Assembly: GCA_011319805.1 (NCBI GenBank)
Contig: SJRY01000236.1
Location: 124,001-188,000 of the forward strand
Reading direction: 5' to 3'
Origin: Macrocybe gigantea
Lineage: Eukaryota; Basidiomycota; Agaricomycetes; Agaricales; Callistosporiaceae
DNA length: 64,000 bases
Shown piece by piece: positions 11,904-22,445 of the stretch. Made by a program: the position numbers and the translations under genes. The first letter of the stretch is position 1. Each line of letters starts with the position of its first letter. Under the pieces are notes generated by a model that was given only the letters and a program-made list of their open reading frames with translations, searched no databases and had not been told where the DNA came from.

Positions 11904-13876
11904 ATGAATGTCGAGGAGGCTGATCCCCTCCTAACCACCACCAGCTACGCTTCCTCAGGCCAGTCTCACTTCGTCTTTCCCCCTCAAGGCCTGATAGTTC
12001 AACCTAATGCAGTCGAAGACAATGATTTCAACGATCTGGAAACCAGGCGTGCCTTGGAGAAGTCGTTGATCCAGAAGCTCGACCGACGCATGTCTATGCT
12101 AATTCTTATTTATATTCTGAATTGTAGGTGAGCCGTCGCATATGCTAGCCCAATACTCATCTCTGTCAATTCAGACATAGACAGAAATAATGCGGCGTCA
12201 GTTCCTTGAATCTTTCGAGCTACGTTCATCCGTATCCAACGCCGTCACAGCATAGCAAGGCTTAGGGGCCTCGAAGACGACCTTGGTCTTACGGGAAACC
12301 AATTTGCTTCGATTTTAGGCGTCCTTTATTTTGGTTACTTGCTCATGCAAGTACCATCGTACGTATTGTTTCCTAGATTTCGCTCAATCACGAACGGACC
12401 AGATTTTCAGGAATATGCATCTGCATCGCATAAGACGACCGTCTTTATATTTATCGGGTTGTATGGTCATCTGGGGTTTATTGTCCATCTTGACAGGTGG
12501 GCATCAAGAGCCCTATTCTGTGAACAGCTAAAGTGCTCCAACCATAGGATTGTCGACAAGGTGAGTCACTTCAACCTACCTACCGCAATCGAACGACCTT
12601 TAAATCGTACTTTCAGCTTCTTCAACGTCTTGTGTGCTAGATTCTTCCTGGGATTCGTAGAAGCGGCTTTCTTTCCTGGAGCTTTGGTGAGCAAGCGCCT
12701 CGACAAGATCCTAAAAATTTTTGAGAACTCGTGCAGTTCCTGCTGTCCAGATGGTACAAACAGAACGAGCTGTCGGAGAGAATGTCGCTTCTGTTTTGCG
12801 GGAGTCTAATAAGCAACGCCTTTGGTACACTTCTCGCATCGGCTATCCTCGATATTACAGACGGCCTATTTGGCTTTGTCGCTTGGCGGTGCGGATCTTT
12901 CGTCTACCGTGAAACGTAACCTAATTGATCTTGCCTGTCAGATGGTTGTTCTTTGTAGAAGGGTTTGTTACTGTCCTAATCGCCATCTGGGCCATATTTG
13001 TGCTTCCGGACTTTCCAGGGACGCCGTCGACGTGGTTGACCGAGGCCGAAAGCTCTCTTGCACGCCGACGTATGATTGAAGACTATCAGCCAAACTTGCA
13101 AGGAGACACATCGCGGAGAACTGAACATTCCATCAAAGCAAGCGAGAATAATGGCCTATGGCTGGCTATTCTAGATTGGAAGGTGTGGTGGCTTGCCTGC
13201 GCAATGTTGTTCATGGTCGTGTCCCTTTCTTTCAACGCATATTTCCCGACTTTGAGCGCGACGATGGGATACAATGCGACGCTGACACTGTTGCTGTGTG
13301 CTCCGCCATGGATCCTGTGTGCTGCGACCTCACTGTATTGGTCCAGGCGAGTCGCTCCAGCCCACTTCTCCGACACGCCAATGTAATTCGAACGTCATTT
13401 GCAGAGACTCGGATCGTACTGGAGAAAGGTTCTGGCACATTGTGTGCCGCTGCTCCTCGGCATCGTGGGCTTCATTCTCGGAATTTCAACGATGAACACG
13501 GCTGTGCGCTATTTTTCATTGTAAGAGGGGATATACATGACACGAGGGGGTGCTGAATGAATCACGGCCCAGTTTCCTGATGGCGCAGTCTTACGCTGCA
13601 TACGGCATTTTTCTCGCCTGGGCAAGCGTGACGGTCCGTCGTCCGGCGTCAAAGCAAGCGGTCGCGCTTGCGCTGATCAACATGGGTGCAAGCATAGGCA
13701 ACATGACAGGATCGTGAGTAAACCTCTGCTGTCGTTGTTGAACGTGCGATGCGATGCGCTGTGGTGTTGTGCAGGTATATCTGGCCACTTGGTGGGGTCC
13801 GTCCTATGTGTATTCGTACATGGTCTGCATTGCAGCGAGCATATTGGCTATAAGCATGTGCAGGCTTATTAGATAG
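11904..13876 (+). CDS. MFS permease, Dal5/ACS type, copy 2 (two frame breaks)
   Basis: Paralogue of the permease at 6710-8785: RMSMLILIYILN, DRNNAAIARLRGLE, RFFLGFVEAAFFPGAL, WYKQNELSER, FVLPDFPG, DWKVWWLAC and FNAYFPTLSATMGY line up with it. A 13-nt microexon lies at 12548-12560, and a probable GC..AG intron starts at 13347. Two single bases seem to be missing: near 13441-13447, between RFWHIV and PLLLGIVGF, and near 13788, where YIWPL must shift by one base to give WWGPSYVYSY. With both repaired the protein would end at 13874-13876; as printed it breaks early. The substrate is unknown. These are either assembly errors or a recently decaying copy. Confidence 0.75.
12548..12560 (+). other. 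13-nt microexon of MFS permease copy 2
   Basis: GATTGTCGACAAG is bounded by CCATAG and GTGAGT. It supplies Gly-Leu-Ser-Thr before SFFNVLCARFFLG. The introns on either side are 51 nt (12497-12547) and 56 nt (12561-12616). It matches the position, phase and length of the microexon in copy 1. Confidence 0.75.
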
Positions 13877-14008
13877 ATGATGAATCGATAGAAGTTAGCT
13901 TTAGCGAGTCGGATAGAGAGATGCCGGATCTTGGGGGTTGGGGTGATCGTCCTCCCCGGTGTTTGTCAGTCGGCCACTCCTCTTCTCTTCTTCCTCCCAC
14001 CACGGCGA

Positions 14009-15503
14009 ATGAACTCTCTGGCGTATCTCTCCCGCCAGTTCGATGCATTAGCTGCTGCAAAGACGCCCCCGTCCACTCCAACGTCTGAGCGTCCGTCACC
14101 GACCGACCGCCACAGGAGGAATACGGACTCGAATTCACCTCTTCAACGCACTTGGTCGGCCAAGTCGTTTCTCTTTTCTCCTTCTCCTTCAAGTTCCGCA
14201 CCGAAACGCTCTTCTTCCTCGCCCTCCTTCGCCGCTCTACACAACCATCAGCTCACTCCAGTAGCTGCCTCTGCTCAAAACCCATCGACATCTCTAGTTC
14301 TCGAAGCACAACCTCGTTCCAAGTCATCCTTTGACAATGTCATTAGGCGCATATTCTTTATTCGCGCGTTTGTCATGGTCTGGGACAACCTTCGCGCGGC
14401 TTGGCTGTCGCTATGGCGGATGATTGCACTTCCGAAGCCGCCTCGCAGAGCAGACAAATTTCCAGATCATCCTGTAATGGTTGATCGCACCGACGTTCAA
14501 AGCACGACTATTGTTGTGGAAAAGTCAGTTGTGAGTTCATTTTGACCTTCCTCATGCATCGCAAATTCCTAAAGTCACAGCGGATAGGAGGCTATTGAAC
14601 TTGCCCCTGAGAGCTCACCAACCCCCAAGGGTTCTTTAACTACCACTCACCAACCACTACCTGCTGTCCAGATCTCCGAATCACCAGCAAGCACATCACG
14701 ATCGAGCACGCCCGTTCCGCCTGCAAAGAAGACTCCTTTCCATCAGCAAAAGACACTGGTTCTCGATCTTGATGAGACGTTGATTCATTCGACGTCTAAG
14801 CCAATATATTCTTTAAGCGGTGGCAGGTCTGGTCTATTAGGCCTGGGTTTCTTTAATGGAAGGAACAAGAATCCAAGCCATATGGTCGAGGTTGTACTTG
14901 GGGGCCGGTCCACACTTTATCATGTCTACAAGCGACCATTCGCGATTTCTTCCTCCGCACGGTACGATTTCTTGGTCAAGCGTCGCAACGTTTGCGTCAC
15001 AGTCGTTCTCCAGGTATCGGGATGGTACACACTCGTTATATTCACAGCGTCAATGCAAGAGTATGCGGATCCCGTGATAGATTGGCTGGATGCTGGCCGT
15101 GGCATTCTCTGTCATCGTTTGTTCCGAGATGTGCGTCGTCTTCCATGCGCTTTGCTATTATTATGTTAACGGGGCCCTTTGGGCAGTCATGTACTCAACT
15201 GCCTAATGGATCCTATACCAAGGATTTATCTCTTGTCGAGTCAGATCTATCCCGAGTGTGTCTAATAGACAACTCTCCCATAAGCTATCGTGTTAATGAA
15301 GGTTTGTCTTCATGTCCCAGCAGCATCTCCCCCATCCATTCACTCGAACCGCTAACACAGCGAACGGAATTCCAATTGAAGGCTGGACCAACGACCCGTC
15401 AGATGAAGCATTGCTAGACCTTCTGCCCGTCCTCGATTCTTTGAGATTTACTTCTGACGTCCGTCGAGTTCTCGGGCTGAGGTCTGCTGGAATCTCATCA
15501 TGA
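14009..15503 (+). CDS. nem1: Nem1/Dullard-type phosphatase (HAD superfamily)
   Basis: A Ser/Pro/Thr-rich N-terminus, a hydrophobic stretch ([11 protein letters not shown]) and then the FCP/SCP catalytic domain: [13 protein letters not shown] contains the DxDx(T) nucleophile, followed by [30 protein letters not shown] and ANGIPIEGW. Nem1 with Spo7 dephosphorylates lipin (Pah1) on the nuclear envelope/ER and so controls lipid storage and membrane growth. Start ATG is 14009-14011 ([16 protein letters not shown]). One base appears to be missing at about 14941: TTCG-CGATTTCTTC must gain a base to read PFVDFFLRT. The region between that exon and the GTATCGGGATGG exon is an ordinary intron. Confidence 0.86.
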
Positions 15504-15870
15504 CAGGATGTTCCGATCGCCAGTCTTTTCGTTCTTCATGCCATAGAATGCTTTTTTTGGGTTTTCACTCATTAATTTTGTCCAATGCACCACTGATACC
15601 ACTGCAAAGTCATTACACGTAGCCTGCACATCGTCTTAATTTAACATGTACACCTGACATATTGAGTTTTTATATTTCGTTTCCTTGTGTTCGAGTTGAT
15701 CCTTTCTTTGGTCATATCCGAGTGCTGTTTATTACTGAGAGTACAGGTCTGCCGTGGTATTAAAAAAACAAGATGAATAATGGAAGAGTGTAGCAGAAAG
15801 AGTATCGAAGAAGAGCCCCGAGTTGTAGCTGGAAATAAATAGAGACAGATACGAGGAAGAAGCAAGGTGA
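15504..15870. other. Intergenic between two convergent 3' ends
   Basis: These 367 bp contain the 3' untranslated regions of the Nem1 and Snf7 genes. They are T/A-rich with a short poly-A block near 15762. No exon is recognisable. Confidence 0.5.
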
Positions 15871-16764
15871 CTACATGGCAAGAGCGGCTTGCAATTCCTT
15901 GAGCTGCTGTTCTTCCTCGTCTTCTTCGGCCACAGTTTGTCTGCTCTCTTTTGCAAGAAAATGAGAGGAAAGGAGGACAAGTGGTTTGAATGAGAGGCAC
16001 ACCTTCGATTCTCGCTCCTGGTGGAAGATGCACGGGAACGTGCTCCGCGGCGCTCAGCTGCTCGTTGAGTTTCTCTTGTTCTAGTTCCTCGAGTTCGGCC
16101 TTCAACTCGTCCTTGAGAGACGTTAGCCCCACGGAGTCTCGGTAAGAGAGGAGCTTACATCATCTGCGCCCGTCAGCCCGTACACTGGATTCGAAATGGC
16201 GTCCGAAATCTCTTGCGCCAGCTCTCTCTGTTCATTAATCTTGGACATGGTATCGTCTACCCTTTCTATTGTTCTGTGAGCCGAGTAGGTAGAGAGATGA
16301 ACACCTGCAGAGGTAGCGCTGAGAGGACGGGACAAACGCACAGGTTGTTGTGAATGACTTTGAGCGCCTCCGAGGCCTTCTTCATCGCGGACATCGTCTC
16401 GACGTTGAGACTCGCTGACTCCAATGTGTTCACCTGCAGTTCGAGCTGCATTCGCGTTCCCGATAGGCGATCCAGTTCCATTTCGCTCTGCTTCTTCCGC
16501 TTGAGGGCGGCTGTTGCGACTGCGATGAATGTAAGGAGAGTCAGAACCTCTCGATACACCATGAATAAGAACGTCGCACGCACCAGCCTTGTTCGAGACG
16601 GCGTTAGCTTTCGCTTTCTTCATCTCCTCGTCAATCTTCTTTTGAAGATACTCCTCCTTCTTCTCAATCATCTGCAATTGCTGCCGCAGCGTGACAATAG
16701 CATCTCTCGTCGACTGTTTGGGGTCCTTTCGGGCCCCAAAGTAACTCATAAAACTGGCCATCAT
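15871..16764 (-). CDS. snf7: ESCRT-III subunit Snf7 (Vps32/CHMP4)
   Basis: Several short exons rebuild the full helical core: MASFMSYFGARKDPKQST, the basic helix 1 (TRDAIVTLRQQLQMIEKKEE), then LQVNTLESASLN, TMSAMKKASEALK and the acidic helices (DELKAELEELEQEKL), ending QQLKELQAALAM at the stop 15871-15873. The C-terminal acidic stretch would carry the Alix/Vps4-binding MIM region. Snf7 polymerises on endosomal membranes to drive multivesicular-body sorting. Either of two adjacent ATGs (16762-16764 or 16759-16761) can be the start. Confidence 0.92.
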
Positions 16765-17027
16765 TGATGTGCTCAGGAAAGAGTGGTAGAAAGAAAGGGC
16801 TTGAAGCGAAGTACGCAGCCTCTGCTCAATGTGGGGGAGATGAAACCCTGATAAGGAAGGCAGAGTAACGTGACCATTTTAGCATCTAAATAATAGGCTC
16901 TACAGTCATATTTTGGTCGTAACGATCTAGTCCTCTTTCTATTATAGATCATCGTCAGTCCTTCTTGTCATTGCCGATTCTATGTTCATGATTCAGAAAA
17001 TAAACAGAGATGCGAGAAACTTTTATC

Positions 17028-18428
17028 CTACTCTTCCTCGTCGCTGCGCTCGTCGGCGGCGCCCTGTCCGCTGACAACGCGGTAGGCGACCCGGCAGATC
17101 ATGCAGAACCAGATGATTTGAAGAGCCTGGATACGATTTCACCTCAGGTGTATGGCCGAGGCTACTCAAACGAGAAACTGACCTGCAACGCCATTAACAT
17201 TCCACAAAAGATCATGTAGGTCTGTCTGTTCACATAGTGACCTTCCTCAGGTGACCACTTGAAGGGTATCAGTTTAGGCACGTCGAAGACTGCCGAATAG
17301 ATGACTAGAATAAAAAGGATGTGTCGCGTAGCTAGCCATGACACGAGAAAGAAAGCGAACGCCATATCGCACGCTAGCTGGCTTATAGCCAGGTACCGTA
17401 TCATTTTTGCAAGCTAAAGGAGGAAAGACACGTCAGGCGCGTGTCCATGGACCGAAGAACAGCAAAACACACCGGCAAGAAGATATCACACCAATCCATG
17501 AGAACCATAATGAGACAGCCAACACGCGTCAGGTTGTAAAAGTAGCTAGCTGCCATCAGAATGATGGTGATGATGTGATGGGTCATCATTTGGACATGGT
17601 CCTTGCGCCTCGCCTCGGCGTTGAGGATCAGTATTTGGTGGAGGTAGAATGCTGTCTGCATAAGGTAGTAAAATTTGACGGGGCCGGCGAGGGGGAAGTG
17701 CGGGTAGCCTTGCCACAATTCCTTCGGGTTCAGGAGCGATGTTGGCAATTTGCGGTGCACGTACTAGCCGGCCGCAAGTTAGAATCATGAGGTTCCGTGG
17801 AAGAGACACGTCGCAGACATACCACCCCGTACGCGCACTGAAGGGTATAGTAGATGAATGACCAGCCCTGTTCAGCGAACCGGAGGACACTTCGGTGCAC
17901 CTGCCGCAGGTCCTTGGTGGTGATAGGATCCGAATGACTATTGGCCTTGCCATTGCCATTCCGCGTGGCGTGCTTGCCATTGGTTTGCTTCTGGAGGTAT
18001 TTTTGGCGTTTGCGGTTCAGGTCTCTGGACAGCTTCCAACGCGCCAAGGGCTCGAAAAACCAGAGCCTGAACGCGTCTCTGAGGACAGCCATTACGGCAA
18101 TGCAGGTGACTATGAGATACAGGTCATTGCGTCCGGTGTTATAGTATGTCGAATCTGGGTATGAGTCCGGGTTGGATGGGGCAATTGTTGGATACGAAAG
18201 AGTGAAGAAGGGAACGAGATACGAAGGGAGCCATTGGGTGCTTAAATAGGCCACCATAGGGAACGCAGTATACGAGCCTCTGCCGGCTGATCTCGACCGA
18301 AACGACACGGATGCAAGTGGAAAACGAGGAATGCTAGCGATCAGACCACTTTGTCCTCCGGTATCGAGAAGACGTCGGGAAGCACGGCAAGAGTTAAACG
18401 GTTGATTCCCTAGAGCAGGACGCGTCAA
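17028..18428 (-). CDS. Ceramide synthase (Lag1/TLC domain)
   Basis: A polytopic membrane protein with the Lag1 motif. Landmarks: RFAEQGWSFIYY, GPVKFYYLMQTAFYLHQ, EARRKDHVQMMTHH with the catalytic HH pair, ILMAASYFYNLTRVG and MDWCDIFLP. The last exon encodes the end of a helix, IIWFCMICRVAYRVV, and an acidic tail. Lag1 proteins N-acylate sphingoid bases in the ER membrane. The N-terminus is uncertain: ATG at 18426-18428 opens a long lead, whereas an internal Met at 18257 lies just before YLSTQWLPSYLVPFF. A linker rich in Asn, Gly, His and Ser sits between the helices and the core, which I think is common in mushroom homologues. It diverges from the snRNP gene. Confidence 0.85.
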
Positions 18429-18619
18429 ACAAGTTGAAAATGAAGGTAAAGAAAAAGGAACTCGAACCGGAAGGGAGAGGGACGTGGCAGGAGAGTTTGG
18501 GCTTGTCAGCTACAACATAATTCGCGACAACCGAGCTTTGTTCACCATGACCCTGCCAAATTTCCGTGGGAAAAAAAAAACTGAAAAGTTCCTTCGTATC
18601 GTTCTCCAGATCCTTCCTC

Positions 18620-19562
18620 ATGGCCTCCTCGTCCTCTGCACCCAAGAATCAGCCCAACAACACGCTTTATGTCAACAATCTCAACGACAAAGTCAACAAG
18701 GACGAGCTACGGTCTCAACTCTACGCCCTCTTTACCACATATGGCAAACTCATCGACATCGTCGCGTCCAAGAGCCAGCGCATGAGAGGCCAGGCGTTCC
18801 TCGTGTTCAGCGATCTGACCAGCGCAACCTCCGCTTTGCGTGCCTGCGAAGGCATGCTATTCTACGACAAGCCACTCGTGAGCTGGGAAGCTACTTTCGG
18901 AAAAGAAATCCTGAATTTTACATAAAATGCGCACAGCGCATAGATTACGCCAAAAGCAGGTCATACGCGACCCTCCGGCGAGAGGATCCATCCTTCGTGC
19001 CTCCAAGTGCACCCAACGCCAGTGCAGTTGTCACACAAAATGCCAAACGGCAGCGGGAGGAGCAAGCCGTAGATGGCGAACGCCAAATGAAACGTGAGAA
19101 AGGCGAGGAAGACGAAGAGGAAATGGAGATCGACGAAGAGGAGGAGACCTCTCAGCGAAAGACCAAGGATGCGGGTAAGTCGATGTCAAATCAACTCGCC
19201 AATCCAATCAATCAACTTCTGTTGTTAGCAGCACCATCGACCGTTCCACATGCTGTTCAACAACCTTCAGCGCGTCTATTGTGCACGAACCTCCCGCAAG
19301 AAGTGACAGATGACGTGCTTTCTGTCCTTTTTCAACAGTATGCACTCACTCTTCCTTCCACCCCGTAGCTCATCAGTGCCGCAGATATCAAGGATTCCAA
19401 ACAACACAGGTTACATGGTCACCCACTCCAAGCCCTTCTGGCGCAAGGGCCAAAATGGCTCAGGTCTTCTTCGAATCGCCAGAACTCGCGGCCGTCGCGA
19501 AGACGGCACTAGATGGCTTCACCTTGAAGAAAGGGTGGGTGATGTCCGTGGTGTATATATAG
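18620..19562 (+). CDS. U1A/U2B''-type snRNP protein, two RRMs
   Basis: Exon 1 starts MASSSSAPKNQPNNTLYVNNL; the first RRM shows RNP2 (LYVNNL) and RNP1 (RGQAFLVF). A Lys/Glu-rich linker follows, with a long run of acidic residues in the middle, then a second RRM with RLLCTNLP and AQVFFESPELA. It ends GWVMSVVYI at the stop 19560-19562. Fungi usually have a single protein of the U1A/U2B''/SNF group, which binds stem-loops of U1 or U2 snRNA in the spliceosome. Four exons join in frame. The ATG at 18620 is favoured over one 18 codons upstream because the normal start is just before the linker to RRM1. It converges with the DJ-1 gene, 106 bp away. Confidence 0.9.
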
Positions 19563-19668
19563 TGACATTCGGTGTGTTCATTGTACATTATAACTCTTGA
19601 CGAACTGAACGTTTGCAAGAAAATTTTAACGAGATGAACGTAAATGCCCAGCGTCTAACTCTGAATGC

Positions 19669-20695
19669 TTAATGAGCCTGAAGAGCCTTCAGAATGGCTT
19701 CACCCAGCGGGCTTGCAGAAGCCGGGTTCTGCCCCGTGATAAGATTGCCATCAACGACAACCTTGGCCTATTTTCCGCGTCACTTCAGTACCATTGTCAT
19801 GTAGGCACAGAATTCGGACTTACACCCCAAGGCTCAGGCGCCTTTTCGTATTTGCCGCCAAGCGAGCTCAATTTGTCTTCCAGAAGGAAAGGAATTTGCT
19901 GCATAGAGAGATGAAAAGTCAAATTCAAATATGGCTGGAGTTACGTACGTTGCCTTTTTTGCCAATTTCTTCCTCGGTGTTGGAGAACCCTGTGAATCGT
20001 CTGCCTGCGAAGATGGACTTGCCGGAGGCATCTACAGCGCCAGCCAATGCGCTGTTGTTACATTAGCCCAAAAATCAGCAAATCAATAGAGTGGAAGGCA
20101 GACGCAGGGCCATGGCAAACGGCAGAGGTGATTTTTCCAGCCTGGAAGAACTACATTGTATGCGCGCAATCAGCCTAAGGAAAAGTCGGGAACAAAGCCG
20201 CACAAGCCTCGGATGCTAATTTGGTGTTGACGGTATCAAATGGCAGGTCGAGGACGGGACCATGACCGCCAACGTAAAAGATGGCATCATAGTCTTTCAC
20301 GTCCACGTCCGACAATTTTTTGGCGTTGGCGAGCTTCGATTTGACGACTTGGTCATTTAGAAACTTGACGCTCAGCTCGTCGCTGGCGAACGACTAAAAT
20401 GAATTCAGATAGAGGACGGTGAGATGCTTTATACTTCAGTGATGTCATAGGGATCTCGTATACCTTGACGCTGCCTTCATCGATGGGCGGGTTTGGTCCC
20501 GCAGGAGCAGCAAAGTCAATCTTGCAATGAGGGGCGAGGATGTAGTACGGGTGAGCGGCCTCTGGAAGATACCAACCCTGTGGTCCGAGTGCGTCAGTGA
20601 TCGTGAACATGGCATTGAGCCAAAGCATATTGCACCGTCTGGTCGCCAGTCAGAGTCTTTCCAGCGGATGTGAGCACAAAGAGAACAGAAGGCAT
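19669..20695 (-). CDS. DJ-1/PfpI family protein (Hsp31-like)
   Basis: Starts MPSVLFVLTSAGKTL and reads GWYLPEAAHPYY (nucleophile-elbow Glu region), then YDAIFYVGGHGPVLDLP, and ITSAVCHGPAAL with the reactive Cys in a CHG elbow, ending ILKALQAH at 19669-19671. This is the class I glutamine-amidotransferase-like fold of Hsp31/DJ-1, known as glutathione-independent glyoxalases and stress proteins of the cytosol. The exon ending NTKLASE joins to FFQAGKITSAVC only with a GC donor (GAG|GCTTGT, 20216-20217) or if one base is missing. Otherwise the frame is open. Confidence 0.87.
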
Positions 20696-21029
20696 GGCGA
20701 TGCTGGTGTCAGGTCAAGGTGAGAAACGAGAACGGGTTCGAGCGGATTGCTTATTATCCGGTTTATCAATCCTTACTCATGCGTGTCGTCGTCTGCCTTC
20801 GCAACCTCACCTGGTTTCACATGTGTTCCGCGGCTTCATCTCCGGAATTTGGAACTAACGGAACTTATAATCATGGTGCTTTAATCCTAATGTAAGCACT
20901 TTGAAATGTACGAGCACGACGGGAATTCTTATTTGCCGTTTGGCGGACAAGATCAGATAAGATTAGATGTAGTGGCCCATATTCGGCAGTCTCCATTCAC
21001 GTTGCTGCTTCAACACTAATCAGAAAACC
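20696..21029. other. Intergenic, divergent promoter region
   Basis: These 334 bp separate the starts of the DJ-1 and Mob1 genes. I see no exon or clear promoter element. Confidence 0.45.
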
Positions 21030-22132
21030 ATGTCTGCTTTCTTTGGTCTGTGAGTGCTACGTGCAGTTTGGATCACGTCTCTTTTTCTGACTGTTCAGGA
21101 ATTCAGCGGTAAAACACGGACATTCAAGCCTCGCAAAGATGTTCCAGAAGGCACGAAGCAATATCAGCTCAGAAAGTACGCCGAGGCTACTTTGGTACGA
21201 GCCACCCTCACCGGCCTCCGTCAGGCTCTTTTACGATGTGGACGACTAGGGATCTGGAAACCTCAGGTTAGCGGTCCAATTGCCGGAAGGAGAGGATCTG
21301 AACGAATGGCTTGCGGTACATGGTGGGTTCTCCGTAAACATCGTCGACGGAGCCATCGACGGAGCCTCGTCCAGCCGTCGACTTTTTCAATCACCTCAAC
21401 ATGCTGTACGGGACGATCACAGAGTTTTGTACCCCCAAGAGGTGCGTCTTGCTTCGCTGACGCTTTTCCAGCCGAGTTTTCGATCACGTCGCTTTCGAAA
21501 CAGTGCCCCATCATGTCCGCCGGTCCGCGGTTCGTCGCATGCAACGTCATGTCGACCGACTGGACTCACTGGCCCTTTGTCTCAGATACGAATACCTCTG
21601 GGAGGACGGCGTGAAGTACAAGCGACCGACGAAGCTGCCAGCACCCGAGTATGTCGACGCGCTGATGAACTGGGCACAAGCCATCCTGGACGACGAGAGC
21701 ATATTCCCCAACAAAATCGGTGCGTGCCGACCATCGTCGCGTTTCTCCCTCTTATGCTGATGTACGACGAAGGCGTGCCTTTCCCCAGAAACTTCCGCGA
21801 TACCGTTCGGACGATGATACGCCGCCTTTTCAGAGTGTATGCGCACATATACAGTAACCACTTTGATCATATATGCGCCTTGGGAATTGAAGGTGGCGTC
21901 GCCTTTTCGTTACTTCGATCAGGCGCAAGTCTCAACGATAACTTTGCCACAGCCCATCTCAACACGAGCTATCGTCATTTCTTCCTGTTTATCAACGAAG
22001 TATGTCCGCATAGCGCACGCCGCGTTTGAAGCTGACTCTTGTGCCTAGTTTGATCTCGTGGACAAGAAAGAACTTGCACCGCTGGACGAACTGAACGAAG
22101 CAATTCTTGCAGAGGACAAGTCTAGGGTATAG
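21030..22132 (+). CDS. mob1: Mob1 kinase activator
   Basis: Exons join as [79 protein letters not shown], then [42 protein letters not shown] and [20 protein letters not shown]. Zinc-binding Cys and His (CTPKEC and the HIY...H pair) are present. Mob1 binds and activates NDR/LATS kinases (Dbf2 in yeast) in mitotic exit and septation. The length, about 215 residues, is normal. Seven exons are all in frame; the GGATCTGGAAACC exon follows a CTAG acceptor. Stop at 22130-22132. Confidence 0.93.
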
Positions 22133-22445
22133 TCTATAGGATACCAATCATGAAAGTGATGTCGTCAGGGTTGTTTTACTTCTGTTCTACAGACGGAATA
22201 CATGTCTCGAGTACGTGTGTGGCAAGACATGAAAAAGACAACGAATGGTACTACAAAGTTCGATAACGTGTATGCGAATCTCTTGCTGACTAGTACAGAT
22301 GGTTTGATGGCATGAGGACCAAGAAAACAATAAAGCTCAAATTCGATCTGCAAGGGTATAGTGTCCGTGTTGTCAAACCGGCGAATGTTGATGCAATGGG
22401 CAAGGAAACAGTTTCAAAAAGGGAATAATGTGCGATCACCTGGGT
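22133..22445. other. Intergenic between two convergent 3' ends
   Basis: These 313 bp hold the 3' ends of the Mob1 and BTB-like genes. I see no exon, repeat or RNA gene. Confidence 0.45.

Noticed and set aside
11904..13876. Call MFS copy 2 a pseudogene
   Set aside because: Single missing bases of the same kind occur in several conserved genes nearby, so assembly error is at least as likely.
17010..17219. Plus-strand open frame with a convincing signal peptide (MRETFILLFLVAALVGGALS)
   Set aside because: It is antisense to the last exon of the ceramide synthase gene, whose protein sequence is clearly conserved.
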